DNA of 64,000 nucleotides from Thermodesulfovibrionales bacterium (lineage in GTDB: Bacteria; Nitrospirota; Thermodesulfovibrionia; Thermodesulfovibrionales; Dissulfurispiraceae). The stretch is from contig JASEGS010000003.1 in assembly GCA_030017995.1 (NCBI GenBank), forward strand, positions 1 through 64,000, written 5' to 3'. The position numbers and the translations under genes were made by a program. The notes under the pieces were generated by a model. It did not search any database. It was not told where the DNA came from and was given only the letters and a program-made list of their open reading frames with translations. Below, in pieces: positions 37,473 to 45,593 of this stretch (within the stretch, counting starts at the first letter, position 1; each line of letters begins with the position of its first letter).

Positions 37473-38667
37473 ATGATAAAAAAGTGGATTACGGGAAGCG
37501 TAAACAATAAGTTGATCACAGGAATCGCAGCATTCACTCTTCTGCTTATTGCGATGTTTGTCGTATTAAGTTATCTGTCATTTAGGAAAAGCCTGCAAAT
37601 AACTTCGCTCAAATCAATCAATAGTATCAAAGAAAGGTATGACAGCATTTACAACCCATCCATGAACAATGATGTCAGAATGCTTACGGCAACTATGATG
37701 AGCTTTCAACAGGATCAATTAGCGAAGCAACTCTTCAAAAAGAGGGACCGTGAAAGACTATATTCTACCGTTAAGACGTTATTTCAAAAAAACAGGGATC
37801 ATAGCTTTATAACCCATTTCTACTTTATAGACCCCGACGGCACCTGCTTTTTGCGTGTTCATAATCCGAACAATTATGGAGACATCATCAAGCGTGTCTC
37901 GTTTCACACGGCTAAATCAACAACAGACACTGGCGTTGGTATTGAGTTTGGCAGAAGCGGCGTGTTTGCGCTGAGGGTTGTGACGCCGTATTATGACGAA
38001 GGAAATCTTATCGGATTTTTAGAGATGGCTGAGGAACTTGACCATTTCGATAAGACGATAAAACAAGAGACAGAAAGCGATGTCGTTATCCTGATGGATA
38101 AAAAGTTGATCGATGAAAAAGAATACAAGAGCTTCCGTAAAAATAACAACAAAGAAGACGACTGGGATAAATTGAAGGGCTATGTCATTGCAAATAGCAC
38201 CTATAGAGACCTTAACTTCCTCACTCTGGCGCTCTAAGATATTATTAAATGAACAGACGATGAGCGCAATAGAAAAACCAACTTTTCTTGGCACTATAAG
38301 AACCACTGATGGCCGTGTGATAATGAAAGGCGCATTCCCGATACTGGATCCTTTGTTTAATAAAAAATATGGAGTAATTATGGTGCTTTCTGATATCACT
38401 GCACAGCATCTAAACGAAAGAAATGCCATTATACTCATCTTAGAAGTAGGGATAGCCATCTTGATTCTAATCTCCTTCCTCACAGCCAAAATTGTCAGAT
38501 CGCTAATCACAAAACCCATTATCGAGCTGACTGACCATGCAAACAGAGTGAGTATGGGAGATAATCTATCGGTTGCAATGATGACAACCCGTACAGATGA
38601 GATTGGAGAACTGATCCGTTCTTTTGAACGAATGCGCATGAGCATAAAACATTTTTTATCGCGATAA
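37473..38667 (+). pseudogene. Cache-HAMP membrane sensor, frameshifted
   Basis: It starts at ATG 37473 behind AAGGAG. The protein has an N-terminal membrane helix and a dCache-type periplasmic domain (FYFIDPDGTCFLRVHNP, GRSGVFALRVVTPYYDEGNLIGF). The frame then ends at 38235-38237. The rest of the Cache fold (TFLGTIRTTDGRVIMKGAFPILD), a second membrane helix and a HAMP domain continue in another frame to 38667. The shift lies near 38215-38235. Even when repaired it has no output domain, so it would act through a partner. Confidence 0.8.
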
Positions 38668-38771
38668 AATGAAAGCAAGCCATACACGGGTTTTGACATT
38701 GCAGCCAGAATAAGCTCGCAGTTGATCAAAAAAACTCTGGTATGCTCTACAACATAAACAATGGGGGGAAA

Positions 38772-39221
38772 ATGGGAATTTTTGATTTCTTAAAAGGAAA
38801 GAAAAAAGACAAGATATTACAATGGCACGATAAATATAAGGTCAATATAATTGAGATTGATGCTCAGCATAAAAAGCTTTTTGCTCTTTATAACGAACTG
38901 CTAAATGCCATGTACAAAGGAGAGGGCTATGATGTGCTTGAGAAATGTCTTGATGAATTGATCAGATATATCGGAACACATTTCCTCACAGAAGAAAACT
39001 ATATGCTAAAATTCAATTATCCTGCATACGAGGAACATAAAAAACTTCACTTCGAACTGATAAAAACAACCCTTAATTTGCATAAAGAATTTAGGGAACG
39101 AAAAACTGTATTAACTGAAGAAGTAGTAGATTTTCTGAACGATTGGCTTACAAATCATGTCCTGCAAGTCGACCAACAATATGCTTCATTTTTTAAAAAA
39201 AGAGGTTATATTAATTCTTAG
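38772..39221 (+). CDS. Bacteriohemerythrin
   Basis: This 149-residue protein has the complete di-iron ligand set: WHDKYKV, DAQHKKLFALYNELL, HFLTEENYM, EEHKKLHFEL and NHVLQVDQQYASFF. It binds oxygen. I start it at ATG 38772 behind GGGGGGAA. Its last residues INS and the TAG stop are formed by the end of repeat B2, so the original C-terminus may have differed. It sits behind the Cache-HAMP sensor. Confidence 0.92.
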   Translation: MGIFDFLKGKKKDKILQWHDKYKVNIIEIDAQHKKLFALYNELLNAMYKGEGYDVLEKCLDELIRYIGTHFLTEENYMLKFNYPAYEEHKKLHFELIKTTLNLHKEFRERKTVLTEEVVDFLNDWLTNHVLQVDQQYASFFKKRGYINS

Positions 39222-39443
39222 CCCAGATCCAGACATAACGCTATGATAAGCAGGACTAACTTTCGCTTCCTACGAGATTTTTTGACAGTTCTAATCTCAT
39301 TACACTGCAGCCGTGAAACTCACCCTTCGGGTTCAGACAGTCACGGCTGCGGCCGCTTCATTTCGCTAAGAACTGTTGCCAAGAAATCTCGAAAGTCCGC
39401 TCAATTTAGCCCTGCTTATCGCTGGATTTGGGCTAAGGATTAA
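39211..39443 (-). repeat. Repeat family B, copy B2
   Basis: The terminal inverted repeats are TTAATTCTTAGCCCAGATCC and GGATTTGGGCTAAGGATTAA (20 of 22 pairs over the full 22-base ends). The core hairpin surrounds CTCACCCTTCGGGTTC, flanked by GACAGTTCTA and AGAACTGTTG. It matches B1 in the opposite orientation. It supplies the stop codon of the hemerythrin gene and fills the 260-base gap. Confidence 0.8.
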
Positions 39444-39482
39444 TTGAAAATTCCACATAGGTTGCTGAAGAGAATGCATGTG

Positions 39483-39686
39483 TTAATTCTCGATCCTCTT
39501 TATAGCCTCTTCAAAAAGCCCATTCATTTCCTTTGTCTTTAACCGGATGGTTTCGAGAATATCGGCAAGCTCTTTGTTTCCAAGCGCTGACGCCTTTTCA
39601 GCCCATTGCTTGTAAGTCTCAGCGTGTTCGTCGTTATGCTCCTTCCAGTGGTGCAGCAGGTGTTTCAATTTTTCAAGCTCGTTCAT
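39483..39686 (-). CDS. Small helical protein linked to the NiCo transporter
   Basis: This 67-residue His- and Glu-rich helical protein (LKHLLHHWKEHNDEHAETYKQWAEKA) has a GGAGGA Shine-Dalgarno. It is the last gene on the strand of the cbiMQO cluster, separated from cbiO by repeat C2. The His/Glu density suggests metal binding. Similar small proteins occur beside Ni/Co uptake genes as far as I recall, but the role is unknown. Confidence 0.7.
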   Translation of the reverse strand: MNELEKLKHLLHHWKEHNDEHAETYKQWAEKASALGNKELADILETIRLKTKEMNGLFEEAIKRIEN

Positions 39687-39697
39687 ACATCCTCCTA

Positions 39698-39832
39698 ATA
39701 GAGACAGGATATAGCATTTGAGCGGCTTTTTTCGCTGACCAGCGAGGACAAGGATGTCCGAGTAGGCGAAAACCTCGGAGGAAGGCTGGATGCCTTCCGA
39801 GAATGAGCGAAAATACTGTGTCCTGCCTCTAT
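39698..39832 (+). repeat. Repeat family C, copy C2
   Basis: The ends are inverted (ATAGAGACAGGATATAGCAT and AATACTGTGTCCTGCCTCTAT). Two inner hairpins are visible: GGACA-AGGA-TGTCC and GGAAGGC-TGGAT-GCCTTCC. This cloverleaf-like layout is shared with C3. It is non-coding and separates cbiO from the small ORF. Confidence 0.85.
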
Positions 39833-39847
39833 CATATAGTTTATGCG

Positions 39848-40657
39848 CTAATGTTTATGAAAAAAATAATGTGAATGCAGATGTCTGTGCGCCATGTCTC
39901 CGTGACAATGCATGTGTTCATGAATAAGATTTACCTTCAAAAGCAGTTCCTCGTCTTTCAAAATTTCATCTGCCTCTCCTGTCTTTTCAACCCTATGTTC
40001 TTCGGAAAGCACCGCTACGTGGCAATGAAGCTCGTCAATGAGCGATAAGTCGTGTGTGGCAATCACAATAGTCTTGCCGGCATCGTTAAGCTCAAGCATT
40101 AGTTCCACTAAAAAACACTGCGTTCTCGGATCAAGTCCGTTTGTAGGCTCGTCAAAGAGCAAAACATCAGGATTCATGGTCAATACCGAGCCTATAGCAA
40201 CCCTCTTCTTCTCTCCGCCTGAAAGCATATAAGATGGCCTGTCTTTAAGATTTTCTATATTGAGCATCTTTATTACCTCTTGCGCCCTGTCGAGAGCTTC
40301 TCCTTCGCTTATCCCAAGCTGCAACGGCCCGTAAAGAAGCTCATCCAGAACATTAGGGCAGAAGAGTTGGACATCCGGGTCCTGAAACACATATCCAACA
40401 CTTTCGCGGAAACATTTCAAGAAAAGTTTATCGTTTAAGGTCTTCTCCGACACCTCATCCCCCCTGAAAAAAACCTGTCCGCTTGAAGGGTATATGAGAC
40501 CGTTCATTATCTGAAGCAGGGTTGACTTGCCGCTCCCATTAGCGCCGATGACAGCAAATCTTTCGCCTTCCTTAATGTCGAGACTGACATTCAGTAGAGC
40601 TTTAATCCTGCCATGATAACTGTAGCTTATATTTTCGACACTTATGATATTTTCCAT
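39848..40657 (-). CDS. cbiO: Nickel/cobalt ECF transporter ATPase
   Basis: This 269-residue ABC ATPase has Walker A IGANGSGKSTLLQ, the Q-loop FQDPDVQLF, signature LSGGEKKRVAIG and Walker B VLLFDEPTNGLD. Its C-terminus is His-rich (HEHMHCHGDMAHRHLHSHYF), consistent with Ni/Co binding. It energises the CbiM/CbiQ transporter. It follows cbiQ with 4 bases between. Confidence 0.93.
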   Translation of the reverse strand: MENIISVENISYSYHGRIKALLNVSLDIKEGERFAVIGANGSGKSTLLQIMNGLIYPSSGQVFFRGDEVSEKTLNDKLFLKCFRESVGYVFQDPDVQLFCPNVLDELLYGPLQLGISEGEALDRAQEVIKMLNIENLKDRPSYMLSGGEKKRVAIGSVLTMNPDVLLFDEPTNGLDPRTQCFLVELMLELNDAGKTIVIATHDLSLIDELHCHVAVLSEEHRVEKTGEADEILKDEELLLKVNLIHEHMHCHGDMAHRHLHSHYFFHKH

Positions 40658-40661
40658 TCTC

Positions 40662-41510
40662 TCATATCCATAAAAATATTATTCCGGCACAAAACAAAAA
40701 AACTCCGGCAGACCAGTCCGGAGCGCCAAGTCTTTTAAACCCATATAGCCTTACTGAATCAGAAAAGCCCCTTGAAAGCATCGCCTTAAATAGTTCCTCG
40801 CACCTCTGCTGCGTCTTCCTGAACATAAATGTGATCCTGCCTGAAGCCCATTGCCGGGCATCTTTACCGTTCACGCTGGAAACCATCCTGCTTTTTTTTG
40901 CAAGATACATGTCCTCAACGGTCTTTGCAAAGATAAAGATATACTTGTAAGTGAGCGTTATAACCATCAGAATTGCATCAGGCGCTCTAAAAACCTTCAA
41001 TGCCCTGATGATCTCAGGGAAAGAAGTTGTATATAGAATCAAAAAAGAGAGGGAAACGGAATTTACAACCCTGAGTGTAAGCATAATGACAACCGACATG
41101 CCTTCTCTTGTAATGCCTATTGTCTGCGGCACATGATAAATCCATAGATTATAAGATTCTGAAAGATGTATGACAGGCAAAATAACCTCACCCCTTGTAA
41201 TAATGTTAAAGGCAGAAGGAAAAGCAATAAGAAAACCAAAGACAAATCCGAGAAAAATCACTTTTTTGTAGAAATTAAAAAGGTTCAGTCGGGATATTGC
41301 TGTTAGACTGAATACAAAGAGTGCAATCACAATTTCAGGCAATATCTCTTTTTTAAGGCTTACAATAATGATAAAAAAGGCTAAAAAGAGAACCTTTATG
41401 CGTGCATCAAGCCTCTGGAAAAGCCCGTCTTCAGACGCAAGTTCCATCTGGACATAACCGGTCTTTATAACCTTCCCTAAATGGCTTATTCCGTTATCAA
41501 TAAAAGACAT
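40662..41510 (-). CDS. cbiQ: Nickel/cobalt ECF transporter transmembrane protein
   Basis: This 282-residue membrane protein has several helices and ends in another helix. The ATPase-coupling Ala-Arg-Gly segment is AMLSRGF (preceded by MFRKTQQRCEELFK). It forms the T-component between CbiM and CbiO. Repeat A3 separates it from the upstream PDGLE-like gene. Confidence 0.9.
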   Translation of the reverse strand: MSFIDNGISHLGKVIKTGYVQMELASEDGLFQRLDARIKVLFLAFFIIIVSLKKEILPEIVIALFVFSLTAISRLNLFNFYKKVIFLGFVFGFLIAFPSAFNIITRGEVILPVIHLSESYNLWIYHVPQTIGITREGMSVVIMLTLRVVNSVSLSFLILYTTSFPEIIRALKVFRAPDAILMVITLTYKYIFIFAKTVEDMYLAKKSRMVSSVNGKDARQWASGRITFMFRKTQQRCEELFKAMLSRGFSDSVRLYGFKRLGAPDWSAGVFLFCAGIIFLWI

Positions 41511-41535
41511 TTCAACCTTTCACCTGAACCCATAC

Positions 41536-41750
41536 TTCCATAATCCGCAGCCAAACATTTTGATATGGATAGCGGGTGTGCTGAAAAGCCTTTAATAGCG
41601 ATACCTTATGCCGAACCCTCCCACCGTTTAAGGGCAACTTCAGCATCACCTATCCATTCAGCAGAAAAACAGGCTATATGGTAATCTCATCGCATTATTA
41701 AAGGCTTTGAGGCATACCTGCTATCCATAATTACGGATTGTGGAATATTT
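41536..41750 (+). repeat. Repeat family A, copy A3
   Basis: The outer inverted ends are TCCATAATCCG and CGGATTGTGGA, and the inner ends are TATGGATAGCGGG and CCTGCTATCCATA. The arms CCTTTAATAGCGATA and CGCATTATTAAAGGC pair internally. It is inserted within the transporter operon between cbiQ and the PDGLE-like gene. No target duplication is visible. Confidence 0.85.
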
Positions 41751-42079
41751 TAACTCTTCTTTACCAAAAGCCTTGAGATCACATAAATCACAAGCCCAAC
41801 AATGGCTATACCGAGTATTCCTGAGATAATATACGATATTACCTGTCTTGCAAAATCAGGATTCTCACCAAGACTATAGTCGGCCAAGGGCGCCTTCCAC
41901 AAATCAGTTAGCTTCTTTAATCCCTCCGGAACATAACCAAGAAGTTTTTCAAGGGTATCTGTCCCCCACTCTCCCCACGCATCTCCCGCATTAAATTTTT
42001 GAGGCAGTATAATGCCCAGAGGGGTAAGCAGCGCCATGATTATAAGTCCTACCCAGAGCTTTTTCTGAAATGCGGTCAT
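41750..42079 (-). CDS. PDGLE/CbiN-like nickel-cobalt transport accessory membrane protein
   Basis: This 109-residue protein has an N-terminal membrane helix (LWVGLIIMALLTPLGIIL), a periplasmic loop and a C-terminal helix (ISYIISGILGIAIVGLVIYVIS). That is the layout of CbiN/NikN/PDGLE accessory subunits. The start overlaps the cbiM stop by 4 bases. It is needed with CbiM for metal uptake in related transporters. Confidence 0.8.
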   Translation of the reverse strand: MTAFQKKLWVGLIIMALLTPLGIILPQKFNAGDAWGEWGTDTLEKLLGYVPEGLKKLTDLWKAPLADYSLGENPDFARQVISYIISGILGIAIVGLVIYVISRLLVKKS

Positions 42080-42762
42080 CTCTCCCTTCCTCGAACCGCA
42101 AAAACAACTTCAGGCTCATGCTTGATGAAATATTTAAGCAGCATTGCCGTAACAACACCCTCGATTATACCGAACAACAAAAGATGCTCCAGCGCCATCA
42201 CAGGAACGGCAACAGAGAGAGGATACGGCGCGTAAAGAGGCCTTCCGTCAGGAGAGACTGCGATTAAAGGCTGGATTCCAAACTCTATTGCAGTAACTAT
42301 AGCGCTCACTGTCAGTCCTATATACCCTGCTAAAAAAGCCGCCGCATATATTCTCTTTTTGTTTTCCGATCTGCCGCTGATAAGTTTAAATGTCCAGTAA
42401 GAGACAAACGGCATGACCACAGCCATATTAAAGCAGTTTGCTCCAATGGCTGTTATGCCGCCGTCGCCGAATACAACAGCCTGAATTATCAAAACAACAG
42501 ACACGGCTATTACTGCTGTCCACGGACCGAGAAGTATTGCTATGATGCCCCCGCCTACCGCATGGCCTGTTGTGCCTCCTGGGATCGGTATGTTGAACAT
42601 CTGGATGAGGAAGGAGAAAGCTGCTGCCATGGCAAGATACGGGACCTGCTTTGCGGACAATTCTCTTTTCAGTTTTTTAAGGGCAATCGCCCAGAAAACA
42701 AACAATGCTCCGTAAAGCGGCACATATGTTTGCGGGCTTAAATAGCCGTCAGGGATATGCAT
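42076..42762 (-). CDS. cbiM: Nickel/cobalt ECF transporter substrate-binding membrane protein
   Basis: This 228-residue protein begins MHIPDGYLSP; the N-terminal Met-His is the metal-binding loop of CbiM/NikM. IPGGTTGHAVGGG is also family-typical. It has about seven membrane helices. GGAGGG lies 4 bases upstream of the ATG. The first gene of the operon, it lies directly behind a structured attenuator-like leader. Confidence 0.94.
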   Translation of the reverse strand: MHIPDGYLSPQTYVPLYGALFVFWAIALKKLKRELSAKQVPYLAMAAAFSFLIQMFNIPIPGGTTGHAVGGGIIAILLGPWTAVIAVSVVLIIQAVVFGDGGITAIGANCFNMAVVMPFVSYWTFKLISGRSENKKRIYAAAFLAGYIGLTVSAIVTAIEFGIQPLIAVSPDGRPLYAPYPLSVAVPVMALEHLLLFGIIEGVVTAMLLKYFIKHEPEVVFAVRGRER

Positions 42763-42784
42763 TTAACCCTCCGTCTTTGTAAAT

Positions 42785-42856
42785 AAAAAAGCCACAAAGG
42801 CATTTATCCAGATTTACTGGCAGACCTGCTGGTCTTGTTTAGGCCTTCGTGGCTCT
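42785..42856 (-). promoter_or_regulatory. Structured leader/attenuator of the nickel-cobalt operon (possible metal riboswitch)
   Basis: Read on the minus strand, an 11-bp stem (GCCACGAAGGC with GCCTTTGTGGC) encloses two hairpins (AGACC-AGCA-GGTCT and CCAG-TAAAT-CTGG) and is followed at once by TTTTTT. That terminator lies about 20 bases before the cbiM ATG, next to its Shine-Dalgarno. A multi-branch junction ending in a terminator is the geometry of a riboswitch-type attenuator. I cannot match it with certainty to the NiCo (czcD) consensus. Confidence 0.6.
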
Positions 42857-42869
42857 AATATTCTGAAAA

Positions 42870-42900
42870 AAGAATAGCATCACAAAAAAACATTTGTCAA
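42870..42900 (-). promoter_or_regulatory. Sigma-70-like promoter of the cbiM operon
   Basis: On the minus strand a perfect -35 TTGACA (42900-42895) is followed by a T-rich 17-19 base spacer and a weak -10 (GCTATT/TATTCT). The predicted start falls just before the structured leader. Confidence 0.55.
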
Positions 42901-42931
42901 CAATAACGAACTCAAGTAAAATAAAATTGCT

Positions 42932-44191
42932 ATGTATACTCTTTTTGAACATTTCAAAGACTTTGCCGAAAAATATGACATCACAGGCAATGCCTTTATC
43001 GTAGGCGGCGCTGTCAGGGATATAATGTCCGGCAAAGAGCTGAAAGACATTGACATAGCCTTAAAAGGCGACGCCTTAGGCATAGCAAAAAAATTTTCAA
43101 AAGAGATCGGCGCGTCTTTTGTGCTTCTGGACTCTGAATTCGGAATCTCGCGTGTAGTGAAGAAAGGCTTTTTTATAGACATCTGCCTTATGAGGGGCGA
43201 CTCCATATATACAGACCTTGCAGACCGTGACATAACCATAAATGCGATGGCACTGCCACTAACAGAAGTCAGAGAACAGAGGACAGATGACAGAAAACAG
43301 AGAACAGGGATTTCAATCATAGATCCGTATAATGGGAAAGATGATTTGTCCAATAAAATTATCAGGATGGTGTCTGAAGAAAACCTTATAAAAGACCCTT
43401 TGAGGATTCTCCGCATCTATCGCTTTGCCGCAACTCTCAATTTCCACATAGAAGAAAAAACGCATAATACCGTCAAAAGGCTCGCTTCTCTCATAACATC
43501 TCCGGCAGGGGAAAGGATAGCAGAAGAGCTAAGGCATATCATCAAAGTGTCTGATTCTTGCAAAACTATCGGATCAATGATGCTCGACGGCATCTTGCTC
43601 AGAATAGTGCCAGAAATCGCAGAAATGTCCGATACCATGCTGCCCCTGTATAAAAATATCGAGGACGCAATAAATGAAGAACCCTTCTCACGCCATCTTA
43701 CGGATAATTACAAAAAATTATGCCTGAAGCTGTCCGCCCTTTTTGCAGATTCATCGTCTGCAAAAAAGGCCTCTATGAGATTAAAGATGTCCAAAAAAGA
43801 GACAGAATTTATACACTCCATGGTCTCAAGCCGCATCAGGATTTTAAGTCTCCGCAAAGAGATCAAAGGCGCTCCTGATGCTGAAGAGGTCATAATGCTC
43901 CTTAAGAAATTCAAAGACGACATCTATTCCCTTGCGATATCCGGCATGGCTGCCGATCCGTCAGCGGCTCGGTTTTGGAGGGAGGTTATCGCCTTTTATC
44001 ATGAAAAGATAAAACCCCGCATGGCTCTTCTTCCAATCATCACAGGGGATGACCTTATCGAAAGATTCGGACTGAACCCCTCTCCTTTGTTTAAAAAAAT
44101 AATTTCAGAAATAGAGGATTCCGTTTTACTGGGCATAATAACTTCAAAAGAAGAGGCGTTAAAAACAGCAAGCGAGATTATAAAAAAATAA
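42932..44191 (+). CDS. cca: tRNA nucleotidyltransferase / poly(A) polymerase family (CCA-adding)
   Basis: This 419-residue protein has VGGAVRD (about 23-29), the metal DxD in KDIDIAL, DRDITINAMAL and the neck-region DPLRILRIYRFAA. It repairs or adds the tRNA 3' CCA. Residues EVREQRTDDRKQRTG before IIDPYNG are encoded by a seven-unit heptamer array and extend a loop that is usually short. Confidence 0.92.
   Translation: MYTLFEHFKDFAEKYDITGNAFIVGGAVRDIMSGKELKDIDIALKGDALGIAKKFSKEIGASFVLLDSEFGISRVVKKGFFIDICLMRGDSIYTDLADRDITINAMALPLTEVREQRTDDRKQRTGISIIDPYNGKDDLSNKIIRMVSEENLIKDPLRILRIYRFAATLNFHIEEKTHNTVKRLASLITSPAGERIAEELRHIIKVSDSCKTIGSMMLDGILLRIVPEIAEMSDTMLPLYKNIEDAINEEPFSRHLTDNYKKLCLKLSALFADSSSAKKASMRLKMSKKETEFIHSMVSSRIRILSLRKEIKGAPDAEEVIMLLKKFKDDIYSLAISGMAADPSAARFWREVIAFYHEKIKPRMALLPIITGDDLIERFGLNPSPLFKKIISEIEDSVLLGIITSKEEALKTASEIIKK
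43261..43309 (+). repeat. Heptamer array (NACAGNN x7) inside the CCA gene
   Basis: Seven consecutive 7-nt units share ACAG (one TCAG) and encode a charged EVREQRTDDRKQRTG insertion in frame. Confidence 0.85.
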
Positions 44192-44202
44192 AAACCTCAA
44201 AC

Positions 44203-44718
44203 CTATCCCTTCGATCTTTCATAGGTCTCTTCAAATTGAGACGCCGTATCCTTAAATGCCCTTAAAACAGGCTGGTCAAAATGATGCGGCATTGTCCTGC
44301 CGTCGCCTTCTGTGATTATCTTATATGCAGTAAGATGATCAAAAGCCGGCTTATATGCCCTCGCATTCCTTATGGCGTCATACTGGTCAGCAATGCTTAC
44401 TATGCGCCCTTCAATCGGTATCTGTTCGCCTTTCAGTCTGTGTGGATAACCGCTCCCGTCCCACCTTTCGTGATGAGTGAGCGCAATATTCTTTGCAATT
44501 TGAAACCTCAGGTGTCCTCCAATAATCTTTGCTCCGTAAGTAGTGTGCTTCTTCATTATTTCCCACTCTTCATCAGTAAGCTTGCCCGGTTTTCTAAGGA
44601 TGTCGGAATGCACATGCACCTTGCCCACATCATGCAACGGCGCCTGAAGATGGATGGTATCAACAAAACTGTCCGTCTGCCCCAAACTCTTAGCTATTAA
44701 TGCCGAATACTTGCCCAG
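44203..44718 (-). pseudogene. HD-GYP phosphodiesterase domain, 5'-truncated
   Basis: The fragment has an intact HD-GYP catalytic part: [60 protein letters not shown]. It begins abruptly at about [11 protein letters not shown]; the first helices and any receiver domain are missing. No normal start exists. The convergent/divergent PIN gene begins 15 bases away, so its insertion or an associated deletion removed the 5' end. Confidence 0.75.
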
Positions 44719-44733
44719 TGAGGGAAAACAGGC

Positions 44734-45171
44734 ATGCGTATTTATATGGATAACTGTTGTTTAAATCGTCCGTTCGATGACCAGTCAAAAATACGCATAC
44801 GACTTGAAGCCGAGGCAGTGCTATTTATACAGGAGAAAATAGCAGCCCATGAGGTTGAACTGGCATGGTCTTATATAATTGACTACGAGAACAGCTTTAA
44901 CCCGTTTGATGAGAAGCAGAGCGCAATTAACGATCTAAAGGCTTTTGTAACTATTGATACAGGCGAGACAGGTAGCATTCTTAAAAACGCAGCAACAATT
45001 CAGAAAGTCGGACTTAAAGCCTTTGATGCTTTGCATGTGGCCTGTGCCATAGAAACCGGATGTGCTTATTTTCTTACAACTGATGATGCGATACTCAAAA
45101 AACTTAGCGGATTTGCTAAAATTAAAGTAATCAGCCCAATCGAGCTTATAAGAATATTGGAGGAGAAATGA
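44734..45171 (+). CDS. PIN-domain toxin-like protein
   Basis: This 145-residue protein has [13 protein letters not shown] (first acidic site), [13 protein letters not shown] and [12 protein letters not shown] (remaining acidic residues), as in PIN-type ribonucleases. Its end overlaps the next gene by 4 bases. The partner is probably the downstream small protein, giving a toxin-first toxin-antitoxin module. Confidence 0.82.
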   Translation: MRIYMDNCCLNRPFDDQSKIRIRLEAEAVLFIQEKIAAHEVELAWSYIIDYENSFNPFDEKQSAINDLKAFVTIDTGETGSILKNAATIQKVGLKAFDALHVACAIETGCAYFLTTDDAILKKLSGFAKIKVISPIELIRILEEK

Positions 45172-45380
45172 AAACCGATACGGAAATAAAAGTTGAGGGA
45201 ACAAAAGCCCTTATTAAGGCTATGGGAACCGTCGAGGCGGAAAGATACATCGCTTTAATGGCACGGGAGAAATTCGATTATACGAAATGGCGTAAGACCA
45301 TGCTGCCGGAAGGAAGTATTCAGGAGATCAGCAAGGCAGCAATGCAGTATACGGAAAAGACGAGAAAAAGCAAACAATAG
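45168..45380 (+). CDS. Probable cognate antitoxin of the PIN protein
   Basis: This 70-residue charged helical protein (VEGTKALIKAMGTVEAERYIALM, KFDYTKWRK) is coupled by ATGA to the PIN gene. It has no signal peptide. The antitoxin role rests on the position and on the common pairing of similar small proteins with PIN genes of this kind. Confidence 0.7.
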   Translation: MKTDTEIKVEGTKALIKAMGTVEAERYIALMAREKFDYTKWRKTMLPEGSIQEISKAAMQYTEKTRKSKQ

Positions 45381-45420
45381 TTTTATGTCTTGCCTTTGTT
45401 TATCGGCTGACATTTTATTC

Positions 45421-45552
45421 TCACACCATTTCCTTCAAACCCCTTGCTATCTCTTTCAGTTTGTCCAATCCCATTTTTGTCTGACTTATTCCTGCCGCAG
45501 TCTCCTTTGCGCCTGTGTTGAGCGTATTCATCGCCTGATGCCAGGATGACAT
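45421..45552 (-). pseudogene. C-terminal remnant of a methyl-accepting chemotaxis protein
   Basis: The last 43 codons read MSSWHQAMNTLNTGAKETA, followed by GLDKLKEIARGLKEMV, which is the typical C-terminal coiled-coil end of an MCP. A TGA stop two codons upstream cuts off the rest. With the HD-GYP remnant it brackets the PIN module. Confidence 0.65.
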
Positions 45553-45593
45553 GTATCATATATTTCATTATTTATTTCATAATAAGATAAACC

